A DNA stretch of 64,000 bases, from the NCBI RefSeq assembly GCF_016894265.1, contig NZ_CP069791.1:682001-746000 (forward strand), in the 5' to 3' direction. The notes beneath the pieces were generated by a model, which did no database searches, was not told the origin of the DNA, and worked only from the letters and a program-made list of their open reading frames with translations. The position numbers and the translations under genes are program-made. Below, piece by piece: positions 47,890-55,902 of the stretch. Every line of letters starts with the position of its first letter. Within the stretch, counting starts at the first letter, position 1. The DNA comes from Corynebacterium tuberculostearicum. Lineage in GTDB: Bacteria > Actinomycetota > Actinomycetes > Mycobacteriales > Mycobacteriaceae.

Positions 47890-48225
47890 ATGGTTCTACC
47901 TCTTCTTCAAACGGGTCACATCCCCGAAGCCGCAAGAAGTATTCGTGCCGGACAGTGGGCTGCCGGGCGATACGGGCGGCTGGGACGTAAGCGGTGAGCT
48001 ATGGGGTGCTGCAGGGGGCAGTCGGGTGAGGAGCGAACACGCGGGTGCGCGCGACGCAATGTGAGGGTCGCAGGGATTCGATGTGAAGTGCGATGTTCAG
48101 CGGGCCATTATGCGGGCCGAGTGCGGACGGGAGGCCTATCGCTGCTGCGACGAACGCGCGCCAGGTTGGTGTTCAACACTCACCTGCTTTCTATGACGTG
48201 ACTGTGTGTGGCTAGAGGAAAACAC

Positions 48226-48241
48226 GAGCGCTATAGCGCTC
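48226..48241. promoter_or_regulatory. perfect 16-bp palindrome upstream of putA
   Basis: GAGCGCTATAGCGCTC reads the same on both strands. It lies 337 bp upstream of the putA start and is a candidate operator for a dimeric regulator. Being short and self-complementary, it is not a terminator stem. Confidence 0.45.
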
Positions 48242-48375
48242 TGACGTGCGGCAACCCTGCAGGTTCAGGTTCCAATTGTTGCCTGGGGAATACTATGAAC
48301 TTTTGTGTTGCCGCAATTATAGGAAAGCGGTAAACGTGATGCTAGTCTCCTTTCGAAAACGGTAAGCGGGGGTAG

Positions 48376-48409
48376 AAAAACAAAAAATAAACCCCAGCAT
48401 GTGGGGTTT
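48376..48409 (-). terminator. intrinsic terminator after the response regulator gene
   Basis: On the minus strand AAACCCCA pairs with TGGGGTTT (48389-48396 and 48402-48409) and is followed by ATTTTTTGTTTTT, an excellent U-tract. Confidence 0.9.
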
Positions 48410-48427
48410 AGAGGGGGTATTGACTCA

Positions 48428-48450
48428 TCCGGGGGTAGTCTACCCCCGGA
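48428..48450. repeat. GC-rich inverted repeat just after the response regulator gene
   Basis: TCCGGGGGTA (48428-48437) and TACCCCCGGA (48441-48450) are perfect inverted arms with a 3-nt centre. It lies between the gene stop and the terminator and may form a tandem terminator or 3' stabilising stem. Confidence 0.7.
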
Positions 48451-48468
48451 TTGTCCAACAATCGGGGT

Positions 48469-49155
48469 CTAAGAGCCGTAGCCGGCCTTGAGCGCCTTCA
48501 CTGCTAGCTCGAGGCGGGACTTGGCGTGGAATTCACTGAGCAGGGTGGACACATACTTCTTCACCGTGCCCGGTGCATAATGCGTGCTCTTGGCAATCTC
48601 TTCGTTGGACTTTCCTTGGCAGACCAAGTCCAGGACCTGCTCTAGCGCAGGGGAGATGTGGTGATTGTCCTTGATCTTCGCGGTTGCGGCTGCCGCATTG
48701 GCGCCTGCTCCCTCAGCGTTCCAATTAGGAAGCTGCTCAAACAAGCGGGTAAGCGACTGCGGGGTGACAACCGTGCCGCCGCGCACGGCCTCGCGCACGG
48801 TATCCAAAATGTAGACCGGCTTGGAGCTTTTCAAAATATAGGCCGCAGCTTTATTGGACATGACCTCTTTGAGGGTCTCGTCATTGTCCATCGCGGTCAT
48901 TGCAACAAAGACCGGCGGGTCTTCCAGCTTGTTGACCTCACGCAAGAGGGTAGTGCCATCCATCTCGGGCATATGGATGTCCGCGACAATGACGTCAAAG
49001 TCCTGCTCTTGCAAAAGCTCGAGGGCGACCTTGCCATTTTCTGCGGTGGCGCGCACCTTCATGTCCTCAGCCGAGGCGAAGTAGCGCCCCAAGGCTTCAA
49101 GGACAAGTGGGTCGTCATCGACGACCAAGAGGGATGTTTTTACTTCACGCACCAT
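48469..49155 (-). CDS. NarL/FixJ-family response regulator
   Basis: A 228-residue two-domain regulator. The receiver domain has acidic pocket VVDDDP, phospho-acceptor Asp59 in VIVADIHMPEMDG, Thr in VAMTAMDND and Lys in AAYILKSSKP. A linker precedes a LuxR-type HTH (VCQGKSNEEIAKSTHYAPGT) at the C-terminus. The start is taken at the ATG 49155 (MVREVKTSLL), which lies inside the 3' end of the 50-residue peptide gene, implying translational coupling; a TTG at 49167 is the alternative. The cognate kinase is upstream at 49383-50573. Candidate targets are the repeats at 51043-51098. Confidence 0.93.
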   Translation of the reverse strand: MVREVKTSLLVVDDDPLVLEALGRYFASAEDMKVRATAENGKVALELLQEQDFDVIVADIHMPEMDGTTLLREVNKLEDPPVFVAMTAMDNDETLKEVMSNKAAAYILKSSKPVYILDTVREAVRGGTVVTPQSLTRLFEQLPNWNAEGAGANAAAATAKIKDNHHISPALEQVLDLVCQGKSNEEIAKSTHYAPGTVKKYVSTLLSEFHAKSRLELAVKALKAGYGS

Positions 49156-49292
49156 GGGGAGGGGCAACCGAAAGCGAGCTCGACTGCAGACTTGTATTCG
49201 GTGGTGGCTGGGAGATCGCCCGGGGTAAGGCCACCCAAGAGGGAGGAGGACAGTATGAGTGGAGTGAGAAGACTTGCGAGTGCGGCCTGCAT
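49140..49292 (-). CDS. 50-residue putative exported peptide with a Cys-loop C-terminus
   Basis: A small gene between kinase and regulator genes. AAGGAG with 7-nt spacing precedes the ATG at 49292; the frame ends with TAA at 49140-49142, overlapping the regulator start. The product has a hydrophobic N-terminal half (ALASLLTPLILSSSLLGG) like a signal peptide, a possible cleavage after LPA near residue 29, and a C-terminal segment ending FGCPSPWCVK, where two cysteines enclose PSPW and could form a six-residue disulfide ring. No positively charged residue precedes the hydrophobic core, which weakens the signal-peptide reading. A peptide ligand for the adjacent kinase is an inference from context. 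Confidence 0.55.
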   Translation of the reverse strand: MQAALASLLTPLILSSSLLGGLTPGDLPATTEYKSAVELAFGCPSPWCVK

Positions 49293-49382
49293 TAAGGCGC
49301 TCCTTTTGTGAAAGTTTGAATAGGCAGAAACAAACGAAAGCTTAGTGTATGAATTAAGCCTTTGCTATACATCGTGGTGGAA

Positions 49383-50573
49383 CTAACGCCGCTTATGGGC
49401 ACTGGGCGGCAGAGATAAGATCAATTCCCATTTCCCTGATTCCAACTCTGTGTCTAATCGTGCGTCAATCGTGGCTGCAATCCGGTTCATGGAGGACATG
49501 CCTATACCCGAGGACATTTCAATGTTCTTGCTTGTTGGTTTAGCTACGGGGTTAGTGATGGTAATGACCGTCCAGCCCATATGGGGTTGAACGGAAATTA
49601 CAATCTCTGCCCCCGGTGGAGAATACTTCACCGCGTTTAGGCAGGCTTCTGTGGTGATGGCTGCAATGGAATCGAGAATGGCTTGCGGGAATTCCGGTGC
49701 AAACTCTTCCCCTGTGACCTCAACAACGGGTGATCGATTGAGGCGGGAAAGGCGTTCTTCTTCTTCCGAAATGAGCTGGGCAAAGCTCGTTGGCTTTGTG
49801 GTTGTACCAAAACTCATGCCGTCGTTAATCCCATCGATATTATTTCGCAGGACCTTGGTTAGTGCCCGTACTTCCGACATGGAAGAACGCATGGAATCGC
49901 TGAGCTCATCGAGTTTCTTCGCTAGCTCTGGCTGTTTGGAATATTCGAGGCTCAGGGCCTCTAGCTGCATGGTATTTACCGTGAGGTTAGAAACAACCGA
50001 ATTGTGCAAGGTTTCTGCGAGGTCGGATTGGCGGCGCTTCACGTCGTCGTTCCATTCCACCATTGCATTTTTGTAGCGTCGAGCGGAGTGTGCGAGAGTA
50101 GCGCCAATCACTGCGCCGACTCCGATAAACATGGCCCAAGTAAAGGCCGAGGCGGGGTTAAAAACTAAACTACCGGCCTCTGGATCGAATTGGCCTACGA
50201 TCCACAGGATCAAACCAACACCGAGAGTTTGAGCATGTCTTTCGTGAAAAGCCACCACTGCCAGGAAGACAGGGGTAAGGAAGACGCAGGTTAGGTAAGG
50301 CGCTTCTGCCGTTATGGTTGCCCCGAGCCATACCAATACGAAAAGTGCCGCCATAGCGAGCGGCAGTCGAAAGGCGAAAACGGTGATTGTACTCAGAGCA
50401 AGACCGACGACCGCGGCAATCAACTGATACTCAGTGGGCGTGAAGAATGCGCCAAGTAATGTCAGCGCCACGCAGATCACCGCAGTTAAAGCGGCTGTTC
50501 GCTGCAGGGTCATGGCCGCGCGGATGCGTTGGTGAAGGGGCGGCTGTGAAGGTTTCGACACGGTGCGGTCCAC
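49383..50573 (-). CDS. polytopic sensor histidine kinase (HisKA_3 type)
   Basis: A 396-residue kinase. Five to six helices fill residues about 26-165 with almost no extracytoplasmic domain, so it likely senses a ligand in or at the membrane. The dimerisation/phospho-acceptor segment is RRQSDLAETLHNSVVSNLTV with His190, and the ATPase domain has N-box ITTEACLNAVKYSPPG and G-box SSGIGMSSMNRIAA. It belongs to the NarL-partner (HPK7) class and would phosphorylate the regulator encoded just downstream. Start is GTG at 50573 with AGGA close by; a second GTG four codons in is possible. Confidence 0.92.
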   Translation of the reverse strand: MDRTVSKPSQPPLHQRIRAAMTLQRTAALTAVICVALTLLGAFFTPTEYQLIAAVVGLALSTITVFAFRLPLAMAALFVLVWLGATITAEAPYLTCVFLTPVFLAVVAFHERHAQTLGVGLILWIVGQFDPEAGSLVFNPASAFTWAMFIGVGAVIGATLAHSARRYKNAMVEWNDDVKRRQSDLAETLHNSVVSNLTVNTMQLEALSLEYSKQPELAKKLDELSDSMRSSMSEVRALTKVLRNNIDGINDGMSFGTTTKPTSFAQLISEEEERLSRLNRSPVVEVTGEEFAPEFPQAILDSIAAITTEACLNAVKYSPPGAEIVISVQPHMGWTVITITNPVAKPTSKNIEMSSGIGMSSMNRIAATIDARLDTELESGKWELILSLPPSAHKRR

Positions 50574-50649
50574 GCTTCCTGGATGCTAAGGCTCAATGGG
50601 TTTTATCTCCCTAGTGTAAGTACAGCGAACGTGAAACAGCGATTGAAAA

Positions 50650-50723
50650 CAGCGAAACCCCCGCACCTTCGTGCGCGGTTCCTTGTGGTGGGTTCCGAGC
50701 GGAGGAAGAAGGTGAGGGGGTTT
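50650..50723 (-). terminator. intrinsic terminator of the 58-residue protein gene
   Basis: AAACCCCCGCACCTTC (50655-50670) pairs with 50708-50723 with a single mismatch in 16 bp, and the loop itself contains a smaller stem. On the minus strand it is followed by GCTGTTTTC. It separates the small gene from the kinase gene. Confidence 0.8.
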
Positions 50724-50756
50724 AGCTGGTCTTCATGAAGGAGTACAGAAAGCTAA

Positions 50757-50933
50757 TTACTTAGCTTCTGCAGCAGCCTCTGCGTCATCCTTGGAGGACA
50801 GGCCCTCGAATACGGAGGACAGGCCCTCGGAGTCGGTGTTGGACTCGGAGGAAGCGTCGATGAGGCCCTTGATGCCCTTAACGAGTGCTTCCCAGTCGAT
50901 GGCGGAGCTGAGGTCTGCGAGGGTATCGAACAT
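50757..50933 (-). CDS. 58-residue acidic protein, PorH/PorA-like candidate
   Basis: A short protein, MFDTLADLSSAIDWEALVKG... ending AEAAAEAK, with no signal peptide, no cysteine, many Asp/Glu/Ser and an amphipathic helix at about residues 8-28. Size, acidity and lack of a signal peptide resemble the corynebacterial outer-membrane channel peptides PorH and PorA (45-57 residues), but there is no sequence match I can rely on. The ATG at 50933 is chosen because AAAGGA lies 6 nt before it; the ATG two codons upstream abuts the box. A clear promoter and three direct repeats precede it and a strong terminator follows, so it is an independent, regulated gene. Confidence 0.7.
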   Translation of the reverse strand: MFDTLADLSSAIDWEALVKGIKGLIDASSESNTDSEGLSSVFEGLSSKDDAEAAAEAK

Positions 50934-51009
50934 ATACATTCCTTTCGGATCGGCGGAGTAAAACTACAATCTCTCTCTGGGGTAGCAGCTCTTAACTGCT
51001 GTGATTCCT

Positions 51010-51038
51010 AGTATGCGGTAGCGGGGGCGGACTGCCAA
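51010..51038 (-). promoter_or_regulatory. promoter of the 58-residue protein gene
   Basis: On the minus strand TTGGCA (51033-51038) and CATACT (51010-51015) are separated by 17 bp, a good sigma-A-type spacing. Transcription would start near 51003, giving an about 70-nt leader. Confidence 0.55.
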
Positions 51039-51042
51039 TCCT

Positions 51043-51098
51043 CTTTTGGATCCTTTCTGAGGTGACTTTTGGATCCTCTTAGGGTTATTTAAGGATCC
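51043..51098 (-). promoter_or_regulatory. three phased GGATCC-centred direct repeats (candidate activator sites)
   Basis: CTTTTGGATCCT occurs at 51043-51054 and 51066-51077, and a third partial copy AAGGATCC is at 51091-51098. The GGATCC cores start at 51048, 51071 and 51093, so the spacing is 23 and 22 bp, about two helical turns. They lie directly upstream of the -35 of the 58-residue protein gene. The regulator encoded at 48469-49155 is the obvious candidate binder, by proximity only. Confidence 0.6.
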
Positions 51099-51221
51099 CC
51101 GTTTGGGTATGGGGCAGTGTTGGGTGAAGGGGGTGATTGTGCGGAGGGTAGGGGGTGGGCGTCGGCAAGAGCGGCTCTGAGCTGCATAAAGGCGAGGTTT
51201 ACAAGAAAAGTTGAGTCGCGG

Positions 51222-51247
51222 GGAATAACTTTTGTAGGTTACTCGTT
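51222..51247 (+). promoter_or_regulatory. SigH-type promoter of dnaK
   Basis: GGAATA (51222-51227) and CGTT (51244-51247) are 16 bp apart, matching the SigH consensus GGAA(T/C)-N16-20-(C/T)GTT. The same two elements with the same 16-bp spacer precede clpB. Confidence 0.75.
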
Positions 51248-51253
51248 GTAGAG

Positions 51254-51274
51254 ATTGAGTGACACAGGCTCAAG
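51254..51274 (+). promoter_or_regulatory. HAIR box 1 (HspR operator) upstream of dnaK
   Basis: ATTGAGT-N7-GCTCAAG fits the HAIR consensus CTTGAGT-N7-ACTCAAG with one mismatch in each arm. It begins 6 bp after the SigH-type -10 element, so bound HspR would cover the transcription start. Confidence 0.8.
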
Positions 51275-51329
51275 GTTGTGTGACCGGACGTAGAAGTTCT
51301 GTTACAGTAGCGCTCGGACGCAACGAGAA

Positions 51330-51350
51330 GTTGAGTCACTGACAGTCAAC
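51330..51350 (+). promoter_or_regulatory. HAIR box 2 (HspR operator) upstream of dnaK
   Basis: GTTGAGT-N7-AGTCAAC. The left arm is near-consensus and the right arm deviates at two positions. It lies 36 bp before the dnaK start codon. Confidence 0.65.
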
Positions 51351-51386
51351 TTTATTAATTACCCCAAGATAAAAGGAGAAGAAATC

Positions 51387-53237
51387 ATGGGACGCGCAGT
51401 AGGTATTGACCTTGGTACGACGAACTCCGTCGTTTCCGTACTGGAAGGTGGCGAGTCCACCGTTATCGCTAACTCCGAGGGCTCTCGCACCACGCCTTCC
51501 GTCGTTGCTTTTGCAAAGAACGGCGAAATCCTAGTCGGTCAGTCCGCTAAGAACCAGGCGGTAACCAATGTTGACCGCACCATTCGCTCCGTCAAGCGCC
51601 ACATCGGCACCGACTGGAAGATCAACATTGATGATAAGGATTACACCTCCCAGGAGATTTCCGCTCGCACGCTGATGAAGCTGAAGCGCGACGCAGAAGC
51701 TTACCTCGGCGAGGATGTTACTGACGCCGTTATTACCGTTCCTGCATACTTCGAGGACGCACAGCGTCAGGCCACCAAGGAAGCTGGCCAGATTGCAGGC
51801 CTGAACGTGCTCCGTATCGTTAACGAGCCAACCGCAGCTGCTTTGGCTTATGGCCTGGAAAAGGGCGAGCAGGAGCAGACCATCCTGGTATTCGACCTGG
51901 GTGGCGGCACCTTCGACGTCTCCTTGCTGGAAATCGGCGATGGCGTCGTTGAGGTTATGGCCACCGCCGGCGATAACGAGCTGGGTGGCGATGACTGGGA
52001 TCAGCGCATCGTCGACTGGCTGGTAGACCGCTTCAAGACCTCCCAGGGCGTTGACCTGACCAAGGATAAGCGCGCCGTGCAGCGTCTGCGCGAGGCTGCA
52101 GAGAAGGCCAAGATTGAGCTGTCCTCCTCCCAGCAGGCCAACATCAACCTGCCGTACATCACCGTTGACTCCGACAAGAACCCGCTGTTCTTGGATGAGA
52201 CCCTGACCCGCACCGAGTTCCAGAAGATCACCCAGGATCTGCTGGACCGCACCAAGGCTCCGTTCAACCAGGTCATTAAGGACGCTGACCTTTCCGTCGG
52301 CGATATCGACCACGTTGTTCTCGTTGGCGGTTCCACCCGTATGCCAGCCGTATCTGACCTGGTTAAGGAACTGACCGGCAAGGATGCCAACAAGGGCGTT
52401 AACCCGGACGAGGTTGTTGCAGTCGGCGCTGCCCTGCAGGCAGGCGTGCTGCGCGGTGAGGTTAAGGACGTGCTGCTTCTCGACGTCACCCCGCTGTCCC
52501 TCGGCATTGAGACCAAGGGTGGCGTGATGACCAAGCTCATCGAGCGCAACACCACCATCCCGACCAAGAAGTCCGAGACCTTCACCACCGCGGAAGACAA
52601 CCAGCCTTCCGTACAGATTCAGGTCTTCCAGGGCGAGCGCGAGATGGCTACCGCCAACAAGCTGCTCGGCTCCTTCGAGCTCGGCGGAATTGCTCCGGCA
52701 CCGCGCGGTGTTCCGCAGATTGAGGTCACCTTCGATATCGATGCCAATGGCATCGTCCACGTGACCGCAAAGGACAAGGGCACCGGCAAGGAAAACACCA
52801 TCAAGATTCAGGATGGTTCCGGCCTGTCCCAGGAAGAGATCGACCGCATGGTCAAGGATGCTGAGCAGCACGCTGAAGAGGACAAGAAGCGCCGCGAGGA
52901 GCAGGAGCTGCGCAATAACGCAGAGTCCACCTCCTACCAGACCCGCAAGTTCTTGGATGACAACGCTGACAAGGTATCCGAGGACGTTAAGACCAAGGTC
53001 ACCGAGGCTGCTGACGCCGTTGATGAGGCTCTGAAGGGCGATGACCTCGAGGCCATCAAGTCCGCAGTGGAGAAGTTGTCCACCGAATCCCAGGAGATGG
53101 GCAAGCAGATCTACGAGGCGCAGGCTGCTGAGGCCGGCGCTGAGGGCGCTGCCGATGCTGGTGCTGCGCAGGGTGACCCGAACGTCGTCGACGCTGAGGT
53201 CGTTGACGAGGACGAGAACAAGGATGGCAATAAGTAA
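51387..53237 (+). CDS. dnaK: chaperone DnaK (Hsp70)
   Basis: ATP-dependent Hsp70 chaperone of 616 residues. The ATPase domain starts [20 protein letters not shown], with [32 protein letters not shown] and [12 protein letters not shown]. The peptide-binding domain begins about residue 360 ([17 protein letters not shown]), and the C-terminal lid ends in the acidic tail [30 protein letters not shown] precedes the ATG. First gene of dnaK-grpE; expression is expected from a SigH-type promoter under HspR repression. Confidence 0.99.
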   Translation: MGRAVGIDLGTTNSVVSVLEGGESTVIANSEGSRTTPSVVAFAKNGEILVGQSAKNQAVTNVDRTIRSVKRHIGTDWKINIDDKDYTSQEISARTLMKLKRDAEAYLGEDVTDAVITVPAYFEDAQRQATKEAGQIAGLNVLRIVNEPTAAALAYGLEKGEQEQTILVFDLGGGTFDVSLLEIGDGVVEVMATAGDNELGGDDWDQRIVDWLVDRFKTSQGVDLTKDKRAVQRLREAAEKAKIELSSSQQANINLPYITVDSDKNPLFLDETLTRTEFQKITQDLLDRTKAPFNQVIKDADLSVGDIDHVVLVGGSTRMPAVSDLVKELTGKDANKGVNPDEVVAVGAALQAGVLRGEVKDVLLLDVTPLSLGIETKGGVMTKLIERNTTIPTKKSETFTTAEDNQPSVQIQVFQGEREMATANKLLGSFELGGIAPAPRGVPQIEVTFDIDANGIVHVTAKDKGTGKENTIKIQDGSGLSQEEIDRMVKDAEQHAEEDKKRREEQELRNNAESTSYQTRKFLDDNADKVSEDVKTKVTEAADAVDEALKGDDLEAIKSAVEKLSTESQEMGKQIYEAQAAEAGAEGAADAGAAQGDPNVVDAEVVDEDENKDGNK

Positions 53238-53944
53238 TGACTCAGGACAGCGGAATGCCGCACAACCCAGGCGACCCGGAAAACACGGATCCGGAGGCTA
53301 CCTCGGCTGACCGCGCTGAGGCTGCTGCCGAGCAGGCCGAGGAGGCCCAGGCTGCGCAGGAAGCGCAGGCTGACGCCTCCGAAGAAGCCGAGCTGGATCC
53401 CACCCTCGATGCTGACCTCGAAGAAGCGCTGGCAGATGTCAACGCTGATGAGGTAGAAGCCGAAGCAGCGGGCGAAGAGCCCGCAGGCACCGGCGCCAGC
53501 GATGTGGAAGCACAGTTGGCAGAACGCACAGAAGACCTGCAGCGTCTGAATGCGGAATACACCAACTACCGCCGCCGCACCGAGCGCGACCGCCAGGTCG
53601 TAATCGAGACCGCCAAGGCCAAGGTCATCGCAGATATGCTGCCTGTCCTTGATGACCTGGAACTGGCTCGTGAACACGGCGACTTGGAAGGCCCGCTCAA
53701 GGCGTTTGCGGATAAGCTCCACAGCACGCTGGAAAAGCACGACCTTGCTGCCTTCGGTGAGGAAGGCGATGCCTTCGACCCTGAGGTCCACGAAGCCGTG
53801 CAGGACTTGTCCTCCGGCGATGAGCAGGTGCTTGGCACCGTGCTGCGCAAGGGCTACCGCGTGGGCGACAGGCTCGTACGCAATGCCATGGTCATCATCG
53901 CGGACCCCAGCGATGAGTCCGGCAGCTCGGAAGAATCCGAGTAA
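53237..53944 (+). CDS. grpE: nucleotide exchange factor GrpE
   Basis: A 235-residue DnaK co-chaperone that releases ADP. The first about 95 residues are acidic, Ala/Glu-rich and disordered; the coiled coil follows ([20 protein letters not shown]), then the beta domain with [20 protein letters not shown] near the end. The start overlaps the dnaK stop (TAATG). Confidence 0.98.
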   Translation: MTQDSGMPHNPGDPENTDPEATSADRAEAAAEQAEEAQAAQEAQADASEEAELDPTLDADLEEALADVNADEVEAEAAGEEPAGTGASDVEAQLAERTEDLQRLNAEYTNYRRRTERDRQVVIETAKAKVIADMLPVLDDLELAREHGDLEGPLKAFADKLHSTLEKHDLAAFGEEGDAFDPEVHEAVQDLSSGDEQVLGTVLRKGYRVGDRLVRNAMVIIADPSDESGSSEESE

Positions 53945-53950
53945 ATAACA

Positions 53951-54000
53951 TAAAGGGCGCCCTGGGAATTGACTAGTGACCTTCCCGCGGCGCCCTTTTA
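53951..54000 (+). terminator. terminator hairpin between grpE and dnaJ
   Basis: AAAGGGCGCC and GGCGCCCTTTT form a long stem with an inner GGGAA/TTCCC pairing. It lies 7 bp after grpE and before the dnaJ ribosome binding site, so dnaK-grpE transcripts should be reduced before dnaJ-hspR, or dnaJ has its own promoter. Confidence 0.8.
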
Positions 54001-54041
54001 CTTAACCTATATCGATTCTCTTTGAAAGGAGGAGATGCCCA

Positions 54042-55247
54042 GTGAGCGCTAAACCCGAATGGGCAGACAAAGATTATTATGCGGATCTGGGGGTCTCCTC
54101 GTCCGCAGACCAGAACGAGATTAAGCGTGCTTACCGCAAACTAGCGCGCGAGAATCACCCCGATACCCACCCGGACGACCCGGCGGCAGCGGAAAGGTTC
54201 AAAAAGGTTGCGGAAGCCTACGACGTGCTTTCCGACGCCACCGAGCGCAAAGAATACGACCAGTTCAAGGCCATGCTCCGCAATGGAGGCGGCTTTGGAC
54301 GGATGGGAGGCGCCGGATTTCCCGGCGGGTTTCGATCCACGCGCATGGGTGGACAAGGTGCGCAAGAATTCGACCTCTCGGACCTCTTCGGAGGATCCGC
54401 TGGAGGATCGGCTCAAGGCGGCGGTGTTGGGGATATCTTCGGTAGCGTTTTCAACCGCGGCGGTAGTGCTGGCCACTCAGCTAAACCGTCGCGGGGGGCC
54501 GACGTCGAAACGGAAATAACCCTCGACTTCCGCGAGGCCGCTAAGGGAACCACCATTCCCCTAGCGCTCAGCGGCAATGCGCCGTGCACCACGTGCCACG
54601 GCTCGGGCTCCGCTTCCGGCAAGACCTCTACCTGTGGCACTTGCAACGGTACCGGTTTTACCTCGGAAAACCGCGGCGCCTTCGGTTTCTCTGCCCCGTG
54701 TAAGGACTGCGATGGCACCGGCCGACGCATCACGGATCCGTGCAAGGATTGCCACGGCACCGGCACGGTTCACCGCACCCGCAATATCACCGTTCGCATC
54801 CCGGCCGGTGTTATTGATGGCCAAAAGGTACGCCTCGCCGGACAAGGCGAAGCAGGTCCCAACGGCACTCCGGCCGGTGACCTCTTCGTAGCGGTGACTG
54901 TAAAGCCGGATAAGGTCTTTACTCGCGAGGGAGATGACCTCCACGTCACCGTTCCGGTTTCCTTCACCGAGCTGGCCTTGGGCGATACCATCGCGGTTCC
55001 AACTTTGGATAACCCGGTGCGCGTGAAGATCCCCGCTGGCACGCCGGATGGACGCACGCTGCGGGTGCGCGGAAGGGGCATCGCCAAGCGCGGTGGCAAC
55101 TCCGGTGATCTACTGGTTAGCGTGCAGGTTACCGTGCCTACCAAGCTCGATGCCGCCGCCTCTAGCGCACTGCGCACCTATGCTCAGGCGGAAAAGGACT
55201 CCGGTTTCAACCCGCGTGCGGGCTGGGCCGGCGCCGAGAATGCTTAA
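54042..55247 (+). CDS. dnaJ: chaperone protein DnaJ
   Basis: Type I J-protein of 401 residues. The J-domain has the HPD motif in [10 protein letters not shown]; a Gly-rich segment spans about 85-155; four zinc-binding CxxCxGxG repeats follow ([32 protein letters not shown]), then the C-terminal substrate-binding domains. The GTG start at 54042 follows AAAGGAGGAGA. It is 20 bp upstream of hspR, with which it forms an operon segment. Confidence 0.98.
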   Translation: MSAKPEWADKDYYADLGVSSSADQNEIKRAYRKLARENHPDTHPDDPAAAERFKKVAEAYDVLSDATERKEYDQFKAMLRNGGGFGRMGGAGFPGGFRSTRMGGQGAQEFDLSDLFGGSAGGSAQGGGVGDIFGSVFNRGGSAGHSAKPSRGADVETEITLDFREAAKGTTIPLALSGNAPCTTCHGSGSASGKTSTCGTCNGTGFTSENRGAFGFSAPCKDCDGTGRRITDPCKDCHGTGTVHRTRNITVRIPAGVIDGQKVRLAGQGEAGPNGTPAGDLFVAVTVKPDKVFTREGDDLHVTVPVSFTELALGDTIAVPTLDNPVRVKIPAGTPDGRTLRVRGRGIAKRGGNSGDLLVSVQVTVPTKLDAAASSALRTYAQAEKDSGFNPRAGWAGAENA

Positions 55248-55267
55248 GGCAGGAGGTGTGTTAAAAA

Positions 55268-55717
55268 ATGAGCACTGGAAAGGCAGAAGATTCCGGCACC
55301 GCGGTCTACGTCATCTCCGTAGCTGCGGAACTCTCCGGAATGCATGCCCAAACCCTGCGCACCTATGACCGCATGGGCTTGGTTTCCCCTGCCCGCACTC
55401 GTGGCGGTGGCCGCCGCTACTCCGACCGGGACATCGAGCTGCTGCGCAAGATTCAGGCGCTGTCCCAAGACGATGGCGTCAACCTTGCCGGCATCAAGTC
55501 CATCATCGAGTTGACCGAGGAACGCGATCGACTCGAGGCCGAGCGCGATGCCCTTGCCGAGGAAGTTCGGGCCCTGCGCGAGCAGGCCGCCGGCCGTCGC
55601 TCCCAGCGCAGCGGTGAGCTTGTTCATGTCCCACGGTCCACCTCCGTGGTGATGTGGAGCCCGCGCACCGCGCGTGAGCGCAAGCGCTCCCGCGGCCGTG
55701 GATACGGCCAAGACTAA
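55268..55717 (+). CDS. hspR: heat-shock repressor HspR (MerR family)
   Basis: A 149-residue repressor with an N-terminal MerR-type HTH: VYVISVAAELSGMHAQTLRT, YDRMGLVSPARTRGGGRRYS, then a coiled coil (LTEERDRLEAERDALAEEVR) and a basic tail. HspR binds HAIR sites together with DnaK as co-repressor. AGGAGGTG precedes the ATG. HAIR boxes upstream of dnaK and clpB in this window are its predicted targets. Confidence 0.96.
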   Translation: MSTGKAEDSGTAVYVISVAAELSGMHAQTLRTYDRMGLVSPARTRGGGRRYSDRDIELLRKIQALSQDDGVNLAGIKSIIELTEERDRLEAERDALAEEVRALREQAAGRRSQRSGELVHVPRSTSVVMWSPRTARERKRSRGRGYGQD

Positions 55718-55744
55718 CTCTCGTTCTGCAGACGAGTACACCCA

Positions 55745-55782
55745 ACCCCGCAGCCAGCTTCCCCGCTGGCTGCGGGGTTTTC
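55745..55782 (+). terminator. intrinsic terminator after hspR
   Basis: ACCCCGCAGCCAGC (55745-55758) pairs perfectly with GCTGGCTGCGGGGT (55765-55778) and is followed by TTTC. It ends the heat-shock operon. Confidence 0.9.
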
Positions 55783-55902
55783 TTCGGCCTTGGCCGTGAG
55801 AACCACTTGATGATGCTGGGCCACTAGCAGGAGACTAAGAATATGTTGGTCTCCTATTCGGACCAGCCGGCTGGTCTGTTCTAAAAGGCCCTACCCCTCG
55901 GA

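Larger units (their letters stand above)
47890..48468. other. 579-bp intergenic region between putA and the response regulator gene
   Basis: Both neighbours are on the minus strand. The putA-proximal half (47890-48220) shows only spurious open frames with no ribosome binding site. The rest contains a perfect 16-bp palindrome (48226-48241), a terminator (48376-48409) and a second stem (48428-48450). The putA promoter must be here; I could not fix its -10 with confidence. An unannotated small RNA is possible. Confidence 0.6.

Noticed and set aside
47678..48201. Plus-strand open frames upstream of putA
   Set aside because: They overlap the putA 5' end, have no ribosome binding site and give low-complexity basic products.
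51531..52871. Open frame of 446 codons antisense to dnaK
   Set aside because: Long antisense frames over dnaK are a well-known artefact of its codon usage; dnaK itself is certain.
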